The notes beneath the pieces were generated by a model. It made no database searches. It worked only from the letters and a program-made list of their open reading frames with translations, and was not told the origin of the DNA. 64,000 nucleotides of DNA from Alkalimonas amylolytica (lineage in GTDB: Bacteria > Pseudomonadota > Gammaproteobacteria > Enterobacterales > Alteromonadaceae), in NCBI RefSeq assembly GCF_900107845.1, contig NZ_FNRM01000001.1:165747-229746 (forward strand), written 5' to 3'. This document shows positions 1 through 9,578 of the stretch, one piece after another. Position numbers and translations under genes: made by a program. How positions within the stretch are numbered: the stretch's first letter is position 1; every line of letters begins with the position of its first letter.

Positions 1-458
1 CGCGGTTTAATTTGGTTGTTGTACGTTGGTATCGACTCAGTCTGGCTATCCTGTAAATGCAGGAAAAAGCTGTTGCCATCCTGTCGTGTCTGGTAGGGGT
101 TTAACCGTTCCAGGTAGACCACGATCCGGGCACTTTGCTCTTCACTGAAGGTATTTATTACCTTGATACCGGCTCGGCCTACATCGATTTGTGCCAGCGC
201 TTCATCCACACCTATATTGCTGAACAACAGCTCAATACGGGCCGGTTGGGTGAACACCTGTACATCCGGAGACTGGCCAAACGATCGATCGAACACAAAT
301 TCAAGCTCAGTCTCACCGCTCATTAATGGGCTGTAACGCACATCATGCAACAATGGCCTGGCCGTTGCCGGCAAGCTCAGCAACACCATTAATACCATAG
401 CCTTGTAGATGGCGTATTTTACATGGCTTCTCATTGTTTTAGTCATCTTATCCATCAT
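1..458 (-). CDS. pilQ: Type IV pilus secretin PilQ, N-terminal part (runs off the left edge)
   Basis: About 152 N-terminal codons are present and the rest lies beyond base 1. PilQ forms the outer-membrane secretin ring through which type IV pili are extruded. Visible features are a basic, hydrophobic signal peptide with a likely cleavage near residue 33 (SLPATA), then a beta-rich AMIN-like stretch (RYSPLMSGETELEFVFD) typical of the PilQ N-terminus, which binds peptidoglycan. The secretin domain is not visible. The start at 458 is chosen for an AGGTG ribosome site 8 nt upstream; an ATG immediately after it (455) is an alternative. It follows the pilP stop by 14 nt, so it is the last visible gene of a pilMNOPQ operon. 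The name rests on the N-terminal domain plus this very conserved gene order. Confidence 0.88.
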   Translation of the reverse strand, partial: MMDKMTKTMRSHVKYAIYKAMVLMVLLSLPATARPLLHDVRYSPLMSGETELEFVFDRSFGQSPDVQVFTQPARIELLFSNIGVDEALAQIDVGRAGIKVINTFSEEQSARIVVYLERLNPYQTRQDGNSFFLHLQDSQTESIPTYNNQIKP

Positions 459-472
459 GCATTACACACCTG

Positions 473-994
473 TTAATTAGCAGATCCAGCCATCTGCAAC
501 GTTGTTGTTCTTTCCTGCCAACAGCCTGCTCCATCAGGGATTAGCTCAAGCAATTCAATGTGCGTTGGAGTAACTGCCAGCACCCGGCCATGATACAAAC
601 CAAGATAGTTACCCGTTGTCACCCGATGCAATGTTTGATCCCCTGCCTGGATCAAAGCCCATAACTGGCTCCTGTCCCCCAGAGTACCACTCATGATCAG
701 ATTATCTAACGCAAAACTTTCCAATGGCTCTCTACGCCGATTTGGATCGGGGTGCGGACAATCACGTTGCTGCACAAAACGCTCCTGAATGACCTCGCGC
801 CGCGGCAGCGCAAACGGACTTCTTGCCTGCGCACCTTGATAAGCGATGTGTTGAAACTCTTTCATTTCAGGTAAAGGTTCAATTCGGGTACGCGTATTGG
901 CTTTCACTTCAGCCTCAAACTGATGAATATCCGACATATCATCAAAACAGGCTGTTAAAAGTAGTACCATTGAAACCAACCACAACCACCTCAT
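473..994 (-). CDS. pilP: Type IV pilus inner-membrane lipoprotein PilP
   Basis: A 173-residue lipoprotein with a signal peptide and a lipobox ending in Cys16 (LLTAC). PilP connects the inner-membrane PilMNO complex to the periplasmic part of the PilQ secretin. The N-terminal region after the lipid anchor is charged and probably flexible. The C-terminal half (from about residue 90, LDNLIMSGTLGD onward) matches the small beta-sandwich of PilP, with the typical GNYLGLYHGRV stretch. The start overlaps the pilO stop by 4 bp, indicating translational coupling. Length is normal for the family. Confidence 0.95.
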   Translation of the reverse strand: MRWLWLVSMVLLLTACFDDMSDIHQFEAEVKANTRTRIEPLPEMKEFQHIAYQGAQARSPFALPRREVIQERFVQQRDCPHPDPNRRREPLESFALDNLIMSGTLGDRSQLWALIQAGDQTLHRVTTGNYLGLYHGRVLAVTPTHIELLELIPDGAGCWQERTTTLQMAGSAN

Positions 995-1596
995 TGGTCA
1001 GCCTCCTTGTAACGATAGGTTTTCGCCACCACATTAAAACGCAGCTTGCCATCCTGCTCTGCAGCAATATTAAAATCGTGCAGACTAACGATACGCGGTA
1101 AGCGAGCAACTTCACTGACAAAGTTACCAAACTGATGGTAGTCACCTATCACATCAATACGTATCGGCAACTCGGTATAAAACTCTTTCTCAATCTCCGG
1201 CATCCAGTTAATACGAACAAAGTTCAGTCCACTGGTGGTGCCAACATAAGTAATGTCATCCAATAGACCGGGGGTTTCATGCGTGGCCGGCAACTGTTTT
1301 AACAAGAAAGAAAAGGTTTGCTCCATCTCGGCCATTTGCTGTTTATAAGGCTCCAGATTCACGGCCGATGCATACTTGGTACGGTACTCCTGGCGCAGCT
1401 GCGTTTCCTGACGCTGAGCTGCATTTAAACCATCAATCTTGCTGCTAACAAGCAAGTAATAACTCAGCGCGGCAACCGCTATAGCCACCATGGCAGCAAA
1501 GATGACCTTCACCACTGCGGGCCAGCTGCCAATGTTGTCCAGCGTCAGCTCATTGAAATCAATGTTGGAGAAGTCAATATTAAAATCAAGCTTCAT
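991..1596 (-). CDS. pilO: Type IV pilus inner-membrane protein PilO
   Basis: A 201-residue bitopic membrane protein: short cytoplasmic N-terminus (the motif NIDFNELTLDNIGSWP), one transmembrane helix at about residues 28-51, a periplasmic coiled coil (about 55-100) and a C-terminal ferredoxin-like domain. PilO forms heterodimers with PilN and supports alignment of the pilus motor with the secretin. Both gene ends overlap neighbours by 4 bp (pilN upstream, pilP downstream), as expected in the pilMNOPQ operon. Confidence 0.95.
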   Translation of the reverse strand: MKLDFNIDFSNIDFNELTLDNIGSWPAVVKVIFAAMVAIAVAALSYYLLVSSKIDGLNAAQRQETQLRQEYRTKYASAVNLEPYKQQMAEMEQTFSFLLKQLPATHETPGLLDDITYVGTTSGLNFVRINWMPEIEKEFYTELPIRIDVIGDYHQFGNFVSEVARLPRIVSLHDFNIAAEQDGKLRFNVVAKTYRYKEADQ

Positions 1597-2156
1597 GGCA
1601 TCTCCCCTTGCAGTACTTCAAAACCTTGCACCCGGACATGCATTTTGAAATCACTTAACAGCTGATTACTGCGACCCGTTTCAATAAATTCCAGCAAAGG
1701 GTCCGACAGCAGCTCGGAGTCTTCCACCAGACGAATCATATTGGCCAAGCGATTATTGGATTCACTTCGGCCATTGATAAGGATGGCGTTGCCCTTTTTC
1801 TCCAGGCTGGTCAAATAGACGCCACTTGGCACCACTCGCACCACTTCGTCCATGATCTGAGTTCCCAAATTACGACTGCCCTGCAACTGGCTGATCAATG
1901 CCATCCGCTGCTGCAGACTATTCTTGGTCTCATTCAAATCACGAATTTCAGCTATTTGCCGGTTTAGTTTAGCAATCTCAGCTTGCAAATACTGATTGCG
2001 CTTTTGCTGCCCTTCCAGCCTGGCGCTGTAAATCGAACTAACGACGAAAACGAGCAGGAAACTGACCAGGGCTACGGCAGTCAGAATGCTCAGATATTGC
2101 TTTTGCCGCTCTTTACGCGCAGCCTCGCGCCACGGCAGTAGGTTTATATGTGCCAT
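1593..2156 (-). CDS. pilN: Type IV pilus inner-membrane protein PilN
   Basis: A 187-residue bitopic protein. The N-terminus carries the INLLPWREAARKERQ motif, which in this family binds a groove of PilM. A transmembrane segment follows at about residues 21-44, then a coiled coil (about 45-85, RLEGQQKRNQYLQAEIAKLN) and a periplasmic ferredoxin-like fold. It overlaps the pilM stop by 13 bp and the pilO start by 4 bp. Residue positions are approximate; the assignment is secure from the N-terminal motif and the order. Confidence 0.96.
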   Translation of the reverse strand: MAHINLLPWREAARKERQKQYLSILTAVALVSFLLVFVVSSIYSARLEGQQKRNQYLQAEIAKLNRQIAEIRDLNETKNSLQQRMALISQLQGSRNLGTQIMDEVVRVVPSGVYLTSLEKKGNAILINGRSESNNRLANMIRLVEDSELLSDPLLEFIETGRSNQLLSDFKMHVRVQGFEVLQGEMP

Positions 2157-3223
2157 GGTGAAAAACTCCTCAACGCCAGGCCTGTGGCAACCATCAGTTG
2201 GGGCCCCTGCTGTTTCAGTAACTCTTTATCAACCGAACTGGCGCAATTCATGTCGGCGAATGGCCTGGCGATCACGGTATAAATACCTAATTCGTCCGTC
2301 AGCAACTTATCGATGCCTTCAAGCAGAGACGTACCACCGGAAATCACCAGATAATCAATATTCTCTTTACCACTGGTGGTCAAATACATCTGAACACCAC
2401 GCCGAACTTGCTGCAACAACATGGTCTGAAAAGGTGCCAACACTTCAAAGGTATAGTTGGGTGGTAAATCACCATTTACCTTGGCTTGCTCTGCCTCTTC
2501 GTAACTTTTGTTGTAGTAGGATAAAATACTACGAGTGTATTGCTCACCGCCAAATACCTGGTCACGGGTGTAAAGTGTTTTGCCTTTTTCCAACACCGAT
2601 AACAGTGTCATGGTTGCGCCAATATCGACCATAGCAACGACTTTCTGGCTGGCATCATCTGGCAACTGTTGCAGGCAAAGAGTCGCTGAGCGGCTTAGTG
2701 CATAGCTTTCCACATCGATCACTTTGGCCTGAAAGCCACCATGCTCCAACGCCGCTACACGGCTTTCCACACTCTCGGTGCGGGCTGCACTTAGCAATAC
2801 ATTGACTTTGGATGGATCGGATTCATTAATATCCAACTTCTCAAAGTCCATGCTGACTTCGTTGAGTGGATAAGGAATGAGGCTATCTGCCTCAACCTCG
2901 ATTTGACTTTCCAGTTCAGCATCGGTTAAGGCGACATCCATAAAAATGATTTTACTGATGACCGTTGAACCAGAGACTGCTGCAGCAGAAAACTTAACCG
3001 AGCGCGGAATTTTTTTACGGATTTTATTGATTACATTGCCTACGGCTTCAATGTCCTGGATTTCACGTTCGGACATAGCTCCTTTGGCCATCGGTTCAAT
3101 TGCAAAGGCTTCCAGCTGGAATTGATCCTGCTGTTGACTTAGCAACACAGCTTTTACCGAGTGGGAGCCAATATCTATGCCCACCATCATCGGAGACTGT
3201 TTTCGAAAGAGTGGTTTCATCAT
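2144..3223 (-). CDS. pilM: Type IV pilus assembly protein PilM (actin-like ATPase)
   Basis: A 359-residue cytoplasmic actin/FtsA-like protein, the first gene of the pilMNOP operon. The phosphate-1 loop (VGIDIGSHSVKAV, about residues 14-26) and phosphate-2 loop (MVDIGATMTLLSV, about 197) are present, as is the late adenosine-loop motif (ISGGTSLLEG). It binds PilN on the cytoplasmic face. Two adjacent ATG codons can serve as start (3223 and 3220) and neither has a strong ribosome site. The intergenic 3224-3374 stretch is AT-rich and must hold the divergent promoters for pilM and mrcA. Confidence 0.96.
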   Translation of the reverse strand: MMKPLFRKQSPMMVGIDIGSHSVKAVLLSQQQDQFQLEAFAIEPMAKGAMSEREIQDIEAVGNVINKIRKKIPRSVKFSAAAVSGSTVISKIIFMDVALTDAELESQIEVEADSLIPYPLNEVSMDFEKLDINESDPSKVNVLLSAARTESVESRVAALEHGGFQAKVIDVESYALSRSATLCLQQLPDDASQKVVAMVDIGATMTLLSVLEKGKTLYTRDQVFGGEQYTRSILSYYNKSYEEAEQAKVNGDLPPNYTFEVLAPFQTMLLQQVRRGVQMYLTTSGKENIDYLVISGGTSLLEGIDKLLTDELGIYTVIARPFADMNCASSVDKELLKQQGPQLMVATGLALRSFSPWHI

Positions 3224-3374
3224 AGCAACACACAGCCGTAGTTATTACATTTGTTATTGTTATACAATGTAGCTTAGATCCTTTTTTCAGGAATAAAAAG
3301 AGTTTATTCAAAAACAAACAACTATATACTAGTTGTCCGATGTCCAAATTGACAGTTGTAACTGAGGCGAATGG

Positions 3375-5951
3375 GTGTCCTGGCTTAAAAAAATTCTGTA
3401 TTTATGCTTAATTGGCCTTGTCCTGGCTGTGTTCACAGTGGCGGGTGCCTATTGGTATGTGAAAGATGATCTGCCTGATGTGAGCTTGCTGCAGGATGTG
3501 CGGCTGCAAACGCCCATGCGCGTTTTTACAGCAGATGGCGAGCTGATGTCGCAATTTGGCGAGCAACGACGCATACCTCTAACCCTCGAAGAAATGCCAC
3601 CTCAATTAATTGAAGCTTTTCTCGCAACGGAAGATAGCCGCTTCTACGAGCACCCAGGCTTTGATGTGATTGGCATGATGCGAGCTGCTATCGTAGTAGC
3701 CAGCACCCGGGATGCTAAGCAGGGTGCCAGTACCATCACCCAGCAGTTAGCGCGAAACTTCTTTTTAACCCGCGAAAAGAAAGTGATCCGTAAGATCAAA
3801 GAGATCTTCTTAGCCGTTCGTATTGAGCAACTGCTGACCAAGGATGAAATTCTCGAGCTCTACCTGAACAAAATTGAGCTGGGCCATCGTGCTTTTGGTG
3901 TTGGTGCTGCTGCTCAGGTGTACTTCGGTAAAACTGTGGATGAACTCACCCTGGATGAAATCGCCATTATCGCTGGTTTACCACAAGCTCCTTCGGTGCT
4001 AAACCCTGTCCGCTCACCTGTTAATGCCCGTAATCGGCGAAATATTGTGCTTGGCCGTATGCTGGCCATGAATTATATCACTGAGCAGGAATACCGGGAG
4101 GCCTTGCAAGCGCCGGTCATAAGCCGACGTCATGGCGCTCAGATTACTGCTTCGGCTCCTTACGTTGCCGAGATGGTACGTCAGCAGGTAGTGGATATGT
4201 TTGGCGAAGATTACGCCTACAGCGCAGGTCTGCAGGTGTATACCACCATCACCAAGCCTATTCAGGATGCAGCCCGTCGCTCCCTCCAGCAAAATTTGTA
4301 CGATTACGATGAGCGCCATGGCTATCGTGGACCACAGACGCAGCTTTGGACCGCAGTAGCGAATGGAACGGAGCCGGAACCCGCCTGGCAAGAAACAGAG
4401 ATCCTAAACTATCTGTCAGAGCACACCACCCTGGAAGATTTGCATCATGCCGTCGTAGTCGCAGTTGAAGAACAAGAAGCTCGGGTGCTGCTGGCGGATG
4501 GTCGGCAACAGACCTTGCCGTGGGACGGTCTCAAATGGGCCCGCCGTTTTATCAACGACCAACGCCAGGGACATGCCCCTAAGCAAGCAGCCGATATTTT
4601 GCAGCCTGGCATGCATATCCGGGTGCGCCACAATGGCGATCATTGGCAATTAAGCCAGGAACCAGAAGCCACCAGCGCTCTGGTAGCCATAGATCCAAAT
4701 ACAGGCGCCATCCAGGCATTAGTCGGTGGCTTTAGTTTTGCTCAAAGTCAGTTTAACCGGGCAACTCAAGCGAAGCGTCAGGCAGGCTCTACCATTAAGC
4801 CTTTTATTTATTCGGCAGCCTTAGAGCATGGTTATACCTTAGCGTCCATTGTCAATGATGCCCCTATCCATCACTGGGATCAGGGAGCCGGCATAGCCTG
4901 GCGTCCCCGCAACTCTCCGGCCGTGTACGACGGTCCTATCCGGGTGCGTGAAGCGCTGGCCAAATCAAAGAACGTGGTATCGGTGCGCTTACTACGCGGT
5001 GTCGGCATCGACGCCACCATTCAACACCTACGCAATTTTGGCTTTGCTGAATCCGACTTACCACGCAATGAAACCTTATCGCTAGGCTCTGCGTCACTGA
5101 CACCACTGGAACTGACGGCCGGCTACGCTGTTTTTGCCAACGGCGGTTTTCTGATTGATCCTTATGTGATCGAGCGGATTTACAACGAAGAAGGCGAGCT
5201 GATTTACCAACACCAGCCTAAAATTGCCTGTCGCGACTGCCTGGAACGACCAGAGCCAAGCGCTAACGGACAAGCGCATGCAGACGGCGATGCTGAAGCT
5301 CAGTTGGCCCAACTCTTTGCCAGCTTAGATCCAGTCCCAGAAAAACCACAGTCGGAAGCATCGAACCAAGCCGTACGAGTGCTTTCTGAGCAAAACGCAT
5401 TCTTAATCCGAGAAGCCCTTAAATCCAGTGTTTGGGGTGGTGGTAACTGGAACCGCGGTACCGGCTGGAATGGCACAGCATGGCGGGTTCAGAGCTTGCA
5501 ACGCCGTGATATTTCCGGCAAAACCGGCACCACCAACGATTCTAAAGATACCTGGTTTGCCGGCTTTAACAGCCAGCTGGTCGGTGTCGCCTGGGTAGGC
5601 TTTGACGATGCCAACCGCAGCCTGGGCCGCGCCACCTGGAACGCGAATTTAGGACGCGATCAAAGCAGTGGCGTCGAAGCCGGTGCCCGTACCGCCCTGC
5701 CCGCCTGGCTGGAGTTTATGCGGGTGGCGATGAAGGATATGCCGGCAGATCAGGTGGAAACACCTTCCGGTATCTCCTCAGTGCGTATCGATTTGGAAAC
5801 CGGTCTGTTAACCCGGGCCAATGATCACACCAGCAGTTTTGAATACTTCCTTCGAGGCACTGAGCCGAGCCAGTACGCTCAACCCGGTAGTCCAGCCTTC
5901 TCTTTTGATGAAGATGATCCCAGTACCGAGCTACTGGAACTATTTGATTAG
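3375..5951 (+). CDS. mrcA: Penicillin-binding protein 1A (bifunctional glycosyltransferase/transpeptidase)
   Basis: An 858-residue class A PBP that polymerises and cross-links peptidoglycan. Order: N-terminal membrane anchor (about residues 6-28); GT51 glycosyltransferase with catalytic Glu86 in EDSRFYEHPGFD and the GASTITQQLARN motif; an OB-like insertion (about 300-430) typical of PBP1A; transpeptidase with Ser472 in AGSTIKPF, an SKN triad motif, and Lys716 in SGKTGTTND. The start is GTG at 3375: a GAGG ribosome site lies 6-8 nt upstream, and the ATG four bases earlier (3371) is in another frame and stops at once. Divergent from the pil operon, a conserved pairing in gammaproteobacteria. 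Confidence 0.97.
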   Translation: MSWLKKILYLCLIGLVLAVFTVAGAYWYVKDDLPDVSLLQDVRLQTPMRVFTADGELMSQFGEQRRIPLTLEEMPPQLIEAFLATEDSRFYEHPGFDVIGMMRAAIVVASTRDAKQGASTITQQLARNFFLTREKKVIRKIKEIFLAVRIEQLLTKDEILELYLNKIELGHRAFGVGAAAQVYFGKTVDELTLDEIAIIAGLPQAPSVLNPVRSPVNARNRRNIVLGRMLAMNYITEQEYREALQAPVISRRHGAQITASAPYVAEMVRQQVVDMFGEDYAYSAGLQVYTTITKPIQDAARRSLQQNLYDYDERHGYRGPQTQLWTAVANGTEPEPAWQETEILNYLSEHTTLEDLHHAVVVAVEEQEARVLLADGRQQTLPWDGLKWARRFINDQRQGHAPKQAADILQPGMHIRVRHNGDHWQLSQEPEATSALVAIDPNTGAIQALVGGFSFAQSQFNRATQAKRQAGSTIKPFIYSAALEHGYTLASIVNDAPIHHWDQGAGIAWRPRNSPAVYDGPIRVREALAKSKNVVSVRLLRGVGIDATIQHLRNFGFAESDLPRNETLSLGSASLTPLELTAGYAVFANGGFLIDPYVIERIYNEEGELIYQHQPKIACRDCLERPEPSANGQAHADGDAEAQLAQLFASLDPVPEKPQSEASNQAVRVLSEQNAFLIREALKSSVWGGGNWNRGTGWNGTAWRVQSLQRRDISGKTGTTNDSKDTWFAGFNSQLVGVAWVGFDDANRSLGRATWNANLGRDQSSGVEAGARTALPAWLEFMRVAMKDMPADQVETPSGISSVRIDLETGLLTRANDHTSSFEYFLRGTEPSQYAQPGSPAFSFDEDDPSTELLELFD

Positions 5952-5981
5952 ACAGGTAGAGACTCATAACAACCCAAACAA

Positions 5982-6006
5982 AACGGCCAGCTCAATGCTG
6001 GCCGTT
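5982..6006. terminator. Hairpin between convergent mrcA and argH
   Basis: Inverted repeat with 10-bp arms (AACGGCCAGC and its complement) around a TCAAT loop, flanked by T-rich tracts on both strands (GTTGTTT on +, GTTTTGTTT on -). It sits between two converging genes and probably stops transcription from both. Confidence 0.75.
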
Positions 6007-6024
6007 GTTTATGCTTAGTACGGC

Positions 6025-7407
6025 TTATTGCTGAGTAGCCAGCCAAGCCCTTGCTTGCACCAGCGCTGGCAGCACTTGCTCCGGACTGGTCCCCCCCAGC
6101 GCATTGCGCCGTGCCATACCTGCTTCTAAGGTTAATGCTGGATAGACATCCTCGCTGATATCCGGACAAACTTTTTGCATCTCAGTAAGTGACAACTGCT
6201 CCAGAGGCAATTGCTGCCCGGATGCAATCAGCACCAACTGACCGGATAAGTGATGGGCATCGCGAAAGGGAATGCCCTTCCCCACCAGATAATCAGCCAG
6301 ATCGGTGGCATTGCTGTAGCCTAGCTCGGCAGCCTGACGACAAACAGCTACTTTCACGCTTAAATGCGGCAATACCGTCGCCAGCACCTGCAAGGATTGC
6401 TGCCACTGCTGCATCAGGTCAAAAAAGCCTTGTTTGTCTTCCTGCATGTCTTTGTTGTACGCCAGCGGCAAGCCCTTCAGTACGTGCAAAATAGCGACCA
6501 GTTGGCCCAGAATACGACCACTTTTGCCGCGAAGTAACTCAAATACATCCGGGTTCTTTTTCTGCGGCATCAAGGAGGAACCACTGCTGATGGCATCGCC
6601 CAGCTTGAAAAAGCCCGCTTCGCCGGAGCAAAAGAAGATCACATCTTCCGATAAACGCGAAACATGGGTCATGCACAAACTGGCCGCGGCTGAGAACTCA
6701 ACCACAAAGTCGCGATCAGACACCGCATCCAGGCTATTGGCTGCGGCTGCATCAAACCCCAATTGCTGTGCCAGCCAGCTGCGATCCACCGGTACACCGG
6801 TGCCAGCCAGGGCACCCGCACCAAGCGGGCAGACATTGAGCCGCTTGCTGGCATCATCCAACCGGCCAAGATCACGTTTCATCATCTCCACATAGGCCAG
6901 CGCCCAATGCGCAACCATCACCGGCTGGGCGCGTTGTAAGTGGGTATACCCCGGCATCACCGCCGTACCGGCAGCCTCAGCGAAATTCAGCAATGCCTGA
7001 ATACTGCCAAGCAAACTGCTGCGCACAGCGCTGGCGGCAGCCCGGGTCCAAAGCCGTAAATCGGTCGCCACTAAGTCGTTACGGCTGCGGCCGGTATGCA
7101 GTTTACGGGCGACCGCGCCAAGACGCTCGGTCAGCTTACTTTCGACCCAGCTGTGAATGTCTTCCTCGTCGCTTTCGACCGGTAAACGAGGGTTTTGCAG
7201 CAGCTCCTCGGCCAACTGCTGCAACGCCTGCTGCAGCTGTTTGGCTTCATCGGCTGCAATCAGGCCGGCTTTGGCCAGGCCTGCTGCCCAGACTTTGGAT
7301 GCTGCAATATCCTGCTGCGCCAGCTGATAGTCAAAGCTGATGGAATCATTAAAAGCTTTGAACTCATCCAGCGTTGCTTCGGTAAAACGCCCGCCCCACA
7401 TCGCCAT
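6025..7407 (-). CDS. argH: Argininosuccinate lyase
   Basis: Splits argininosuccinate into arginine and fumarate, the last step of arginine synthesis. 460 residues, the normal length. Family signature GSSLMPQKKNPD and the TGRSRNDLVATD, TQLQ-like GYTHLQRAQPV and N-terminal MWGGRFTE motifs are all visible. It is the last gene of argCBFGH and begins 3 bp after the argG stop codon. Confidence 0.97.
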   Translation of the reverse strand: MAMWGGRFTEATLDEFKAFNDSISFDYQLAQQDIAASKVWAAGLAKAGLIAADEAKQLQQALQQLAEELLQNPRLPVESDEEDIHSWVESKLTERLGAVARKLHTGRSRNDLVATDLRLWTRAAASAVRSSLLGSIQALLNFAEAAGTAVMPGYTHLQRAQPVMVAHWALAYVEMMKRDLGRLDDASKRLNVCPLGAGALAGTGVPVDRSWLAQQLGFDAAAANSLDAVSDRDFVVEFSAAASLCMTHVSRLSEDVIFFCSGEAGFFKLGDAISSGSSLMPQKKNPDVFELLRGKSGRILGQLVAILHVLKGLPLAYNKDMQEDKQGFFDLMQQWQQSLQVLATVLPHLSVKVAVCRQAAELGYSNATDLADYLVGKGIPFRDAHHLSGQLVLIASGQQLPLEQLSLTEMQKVCPDISEDVYPALTLEAGMARRNALGGTSPEQVLPALVQARAWLATQQ

Positions 7408-7409
7408 AA

Positions 7410-8630
7410 TCAGGACTCCTGCGCTGTTTTATCAGCCGCATGCATGGCACGGATGCGGCTGGCCAGGCTGTACAAACGAATAAAACCGGCTGCATCCTGC
7501 TGGTTGTAGACTTCATCGTCTTCAAAGGTAGCAAAGGCTTCCGAGTACAGGCTGTTGACAGAGCGACGCTTGGCTACAGTGACCCGGCCTTTGTACAATT
7601 TCAATACTACATCACCGGTCAAGTCCTGCGCCAGGCTGGTCGCCGCTGCCAGTAAGGCGTCTTTAAGTGGGGTAAACCAGCGGCCATCGTACACTAACTG
7701 GGCAAACTTCAGGCCAATCTCTTCACGGTAATTCAAGGCGGTACGGTCATACACCAAGGCTTCAAGTCCCTGCAAAGCAGCCAGTAAAATGGTGCCGCCC
7801 GGGGTTTCATAACACCCCCTTGATTTCATACCCACTAAACGGTTTTCGACAATATCAATCCGGCCAACGCCGTGCTCAGCACCTATGTCATTGAGTAAGC
7901 TTAAAGCATCAACCGGCGCCAACACTTGACCATTGATTCTTTGCAACTCACCGGCCACAAAAGACAGCTCAATATAGGCTGGATGATCTGGGGCCTGCTC
8001 CGGTGATTTAGTCCAGGTCCACACCTGCTCACTTGGCTCACACCAGGGATCTTCCAGCTCTCCGCCTTCATGCGAAATATGCCACAGGTTGGCATCCCGA
8101 CTGTAAATCTTGGTGGCAGACGAAGTGGTTGGGATCTTCTTTTCAACCAGATAGTCCAGCAAGGATTGCCGCGAGCTGAACTCCCACTCACGCCAGGGCG
8201 CAATCACTTTGAGTTGTGGTGCCAGTGCCGCAAAGGCGCTTTCAAAGCGAACCTGATCATTGCCTTTGCCGGTGCAGCCATGGCTGAGCGCATCAGCGCC
8301 TACTTTCAAGGCCAGCTCGACCTGGGCGCGGGCAATCACCGGCCGGGCCATGGAGGTGCCCAGCAGGTACTGACCTTCGTAGACGGCGCCGGTTTTTAAG
8401 GTCGGGTAGACCACTTCACGCATCAACTGATCGCGCAAATCCACCACGTAACAGCTGGATGCTCCTGAGGCGATGGCTTTTTCTTCCACTCCGGCCAGTT
8501 CGTCATCGCCCTGACCGACATTGGCAACAAAGGCCACCACTTCGCAGTTATAGTTGTCTTTTAACCAAGGCACGATGGCCGAAGTATCCAACCCGCCGGA
8601 ATACGCCAATACGACTTTTTTTACACTCAT
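7410..8630 (-). CDS. argG: Argininosuccinate synthase
   Basis: Condenses citrulline and aspartate with ATP. 406 residues from the chosen start. The ATP pyrophosphatase loop AYSGGLDTS lies near residue 10, and the [15 protein letters not shown] and [14 protein letters not shown] motifs follow. An in-frame ATG four codons upstream (8642) exists, but the GAGGTG ribosome site lies between the two, so 8630 is preferred. Type 1 (short) ArgG. It follows the argF stop closely. Confidence 0.96.
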   Translation of the reverse strand: MSVKKVVLAYSGGLDTSAIVPWLKDNYNCEVVAFVANVGQGDDELAGVEEKAIASGASSCYVVDLRDQLMREVVYPTLKTGAVYEGQYLLGTSMARPVIARAQVELALKVGADALSHGCTGKGNDQVRFESAFAALAPQLKVIAPWREWEFSSRQSLLDYLVEKKIPTTSSATKIYSRDANLWHISHEGGELEDPWCEPSEQVWTWTKSPEQAPDHPAYIELSFVAGELQRINGQVLAPVDALSLLNDIGAEHGVGRIDIVENRLVGMKSRGCYETPGGTILLAALQGLEALVYDRTALNYREEIGLKFAQLVYDGRWFTPLKDALLAAATSLAQDLTGDVVLKLYKGRVTVAKRRSVNSLYSEAFATFEDDEVYNQQDAAGFIRLYSLASRIRAMHAADKTAQES

Positions 8631-8638
8631 CTCGCACC

Positions 8639-9553
8639 TCATGCTAAAAGTTGAACCAGCACCGCATTTTGCGCGTGCATTCTGTTTTCTGCTTGCTGCA
8701 ATACCAGGGCTGCTTTACTGTCCAGCAGCTCACTGGTTACTTCCTGCCCCCGATGCGCGGGCAAGCAGTGCATTAAATAGGAAATGCCCAGTCGCTCTAA
8801 CACAGCACTGGACAGCTGATAATCACCAAAACGACGCAGCTGCTCGGCTGCATCCATCGATTCTCCCATCGACACCCAGGTATCTGTGTAGATAGCCTGG
8901 CTACCATGAGCTTCGGATAAATGATGGCTTAAACTGAGGCTGGCGCCCGTTTTTGTGGCTATGGCCTGCGCCTGTTGCAGCACATGGCCATCCGGACCAT
9001 GATTAGGCGGCGTGATCACCACCAGTTTCATGCCAGCTAAGGCGGCGCCCAGCATCAATGAATGGCAGACATTGTTGCCATCGCCGACAAAAGCCAGCTG
9101 CACCTGACTTAAATCGCCGAAGGTTTCGTGCAGGGTCAGCAAGTCGGCCAGCGCCTGACAGGGGTGGTATAAATCGCTGAGTGCATTGACCACCGGAATA
9201 CCGCTGCTGGCAGCGAGCTTCTCCAGTGTGCTCTGCGTATAAACCCGTGCGACGATGGCATCGGTCCAGCAGGCCAGATTACGACCAAAATCCTCCACCG
9301 TCTCCCGCTTACCCATAGCACCATTTTGCTGATCCAGGTAGACGCTGTGCCCACCCAATTTATGGATACCTACATCAAAGCTGACGCGGGTTCGTAGTGA
9401 AGGCTTTTCGAACAATAAAGCGATGCTTTTGCCGGCCAGAGCTTGTTGGTACAGTGCTGGCTGATGCTTGATTTGCAATGCCAGTTGCAGCAAGTGCTGC
9501 AACTGCTCTGGTGAGAGCTCTTGCAAGGACAAGAGTTGATGAAGAGATGTCAT
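8639..9553 (-). CDS. argF: Ornithine carbamoyltransferase
   Basis: Makes citrulline from ornithine and carbamoyl phosphate. 304 residues. The carbamoyl-phosphate loop reads [10 protein letters not shown] (many OTCases have STRT; the SLRT form also occurs in the family), with HPCQALAD, the ornithine-binding DTWVSMG and the catalytic HCLPAHRG also present. The open frame extends 16 codons further upstream into the end of argB. Start 9553 ([11 protein letters not shown]) aligns with the usual N-terminus and leaves a 25-bp gap after argB; the ribosome site there is weak. Confidence 0.93.
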   Translation of the reverse strand: MTSLHQLLSLQELSPEQLQHLLQLALQIKHQPALYQQALAGKSIALLFEKPSLRTRVSFDVGIHKLGGHSVYLDQQNGAMGKRETVEDFGRNLACWTDAIVARVYTQSTLEKLAASSGIPVVNALSDLYHPCQALADLLTLHETFGDLSQVQLAFVGDGNNVCHSLMLGAALAGMKLVVITPPNHGPDGHVLQQAQAIATKTGASLSLSHHLSEAHGSQAIYTDTWVSMGESMDAAEQLRRFGDYQLSSAVLERLGISYLMHCLPAHRGQEVTSELLDSKAALVLQQAENRMHAQNAVLVQLLA

Positions 9554-9578
9554 AAGCGAACTCGCTGTTTTTTTTAAT

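Noticed and set aside
2086-2634. A 182-codon plus-strand frame across pilM-pilN.
   Set aside because: Antisense to conserved pilus genes and lacking any recognised domain.
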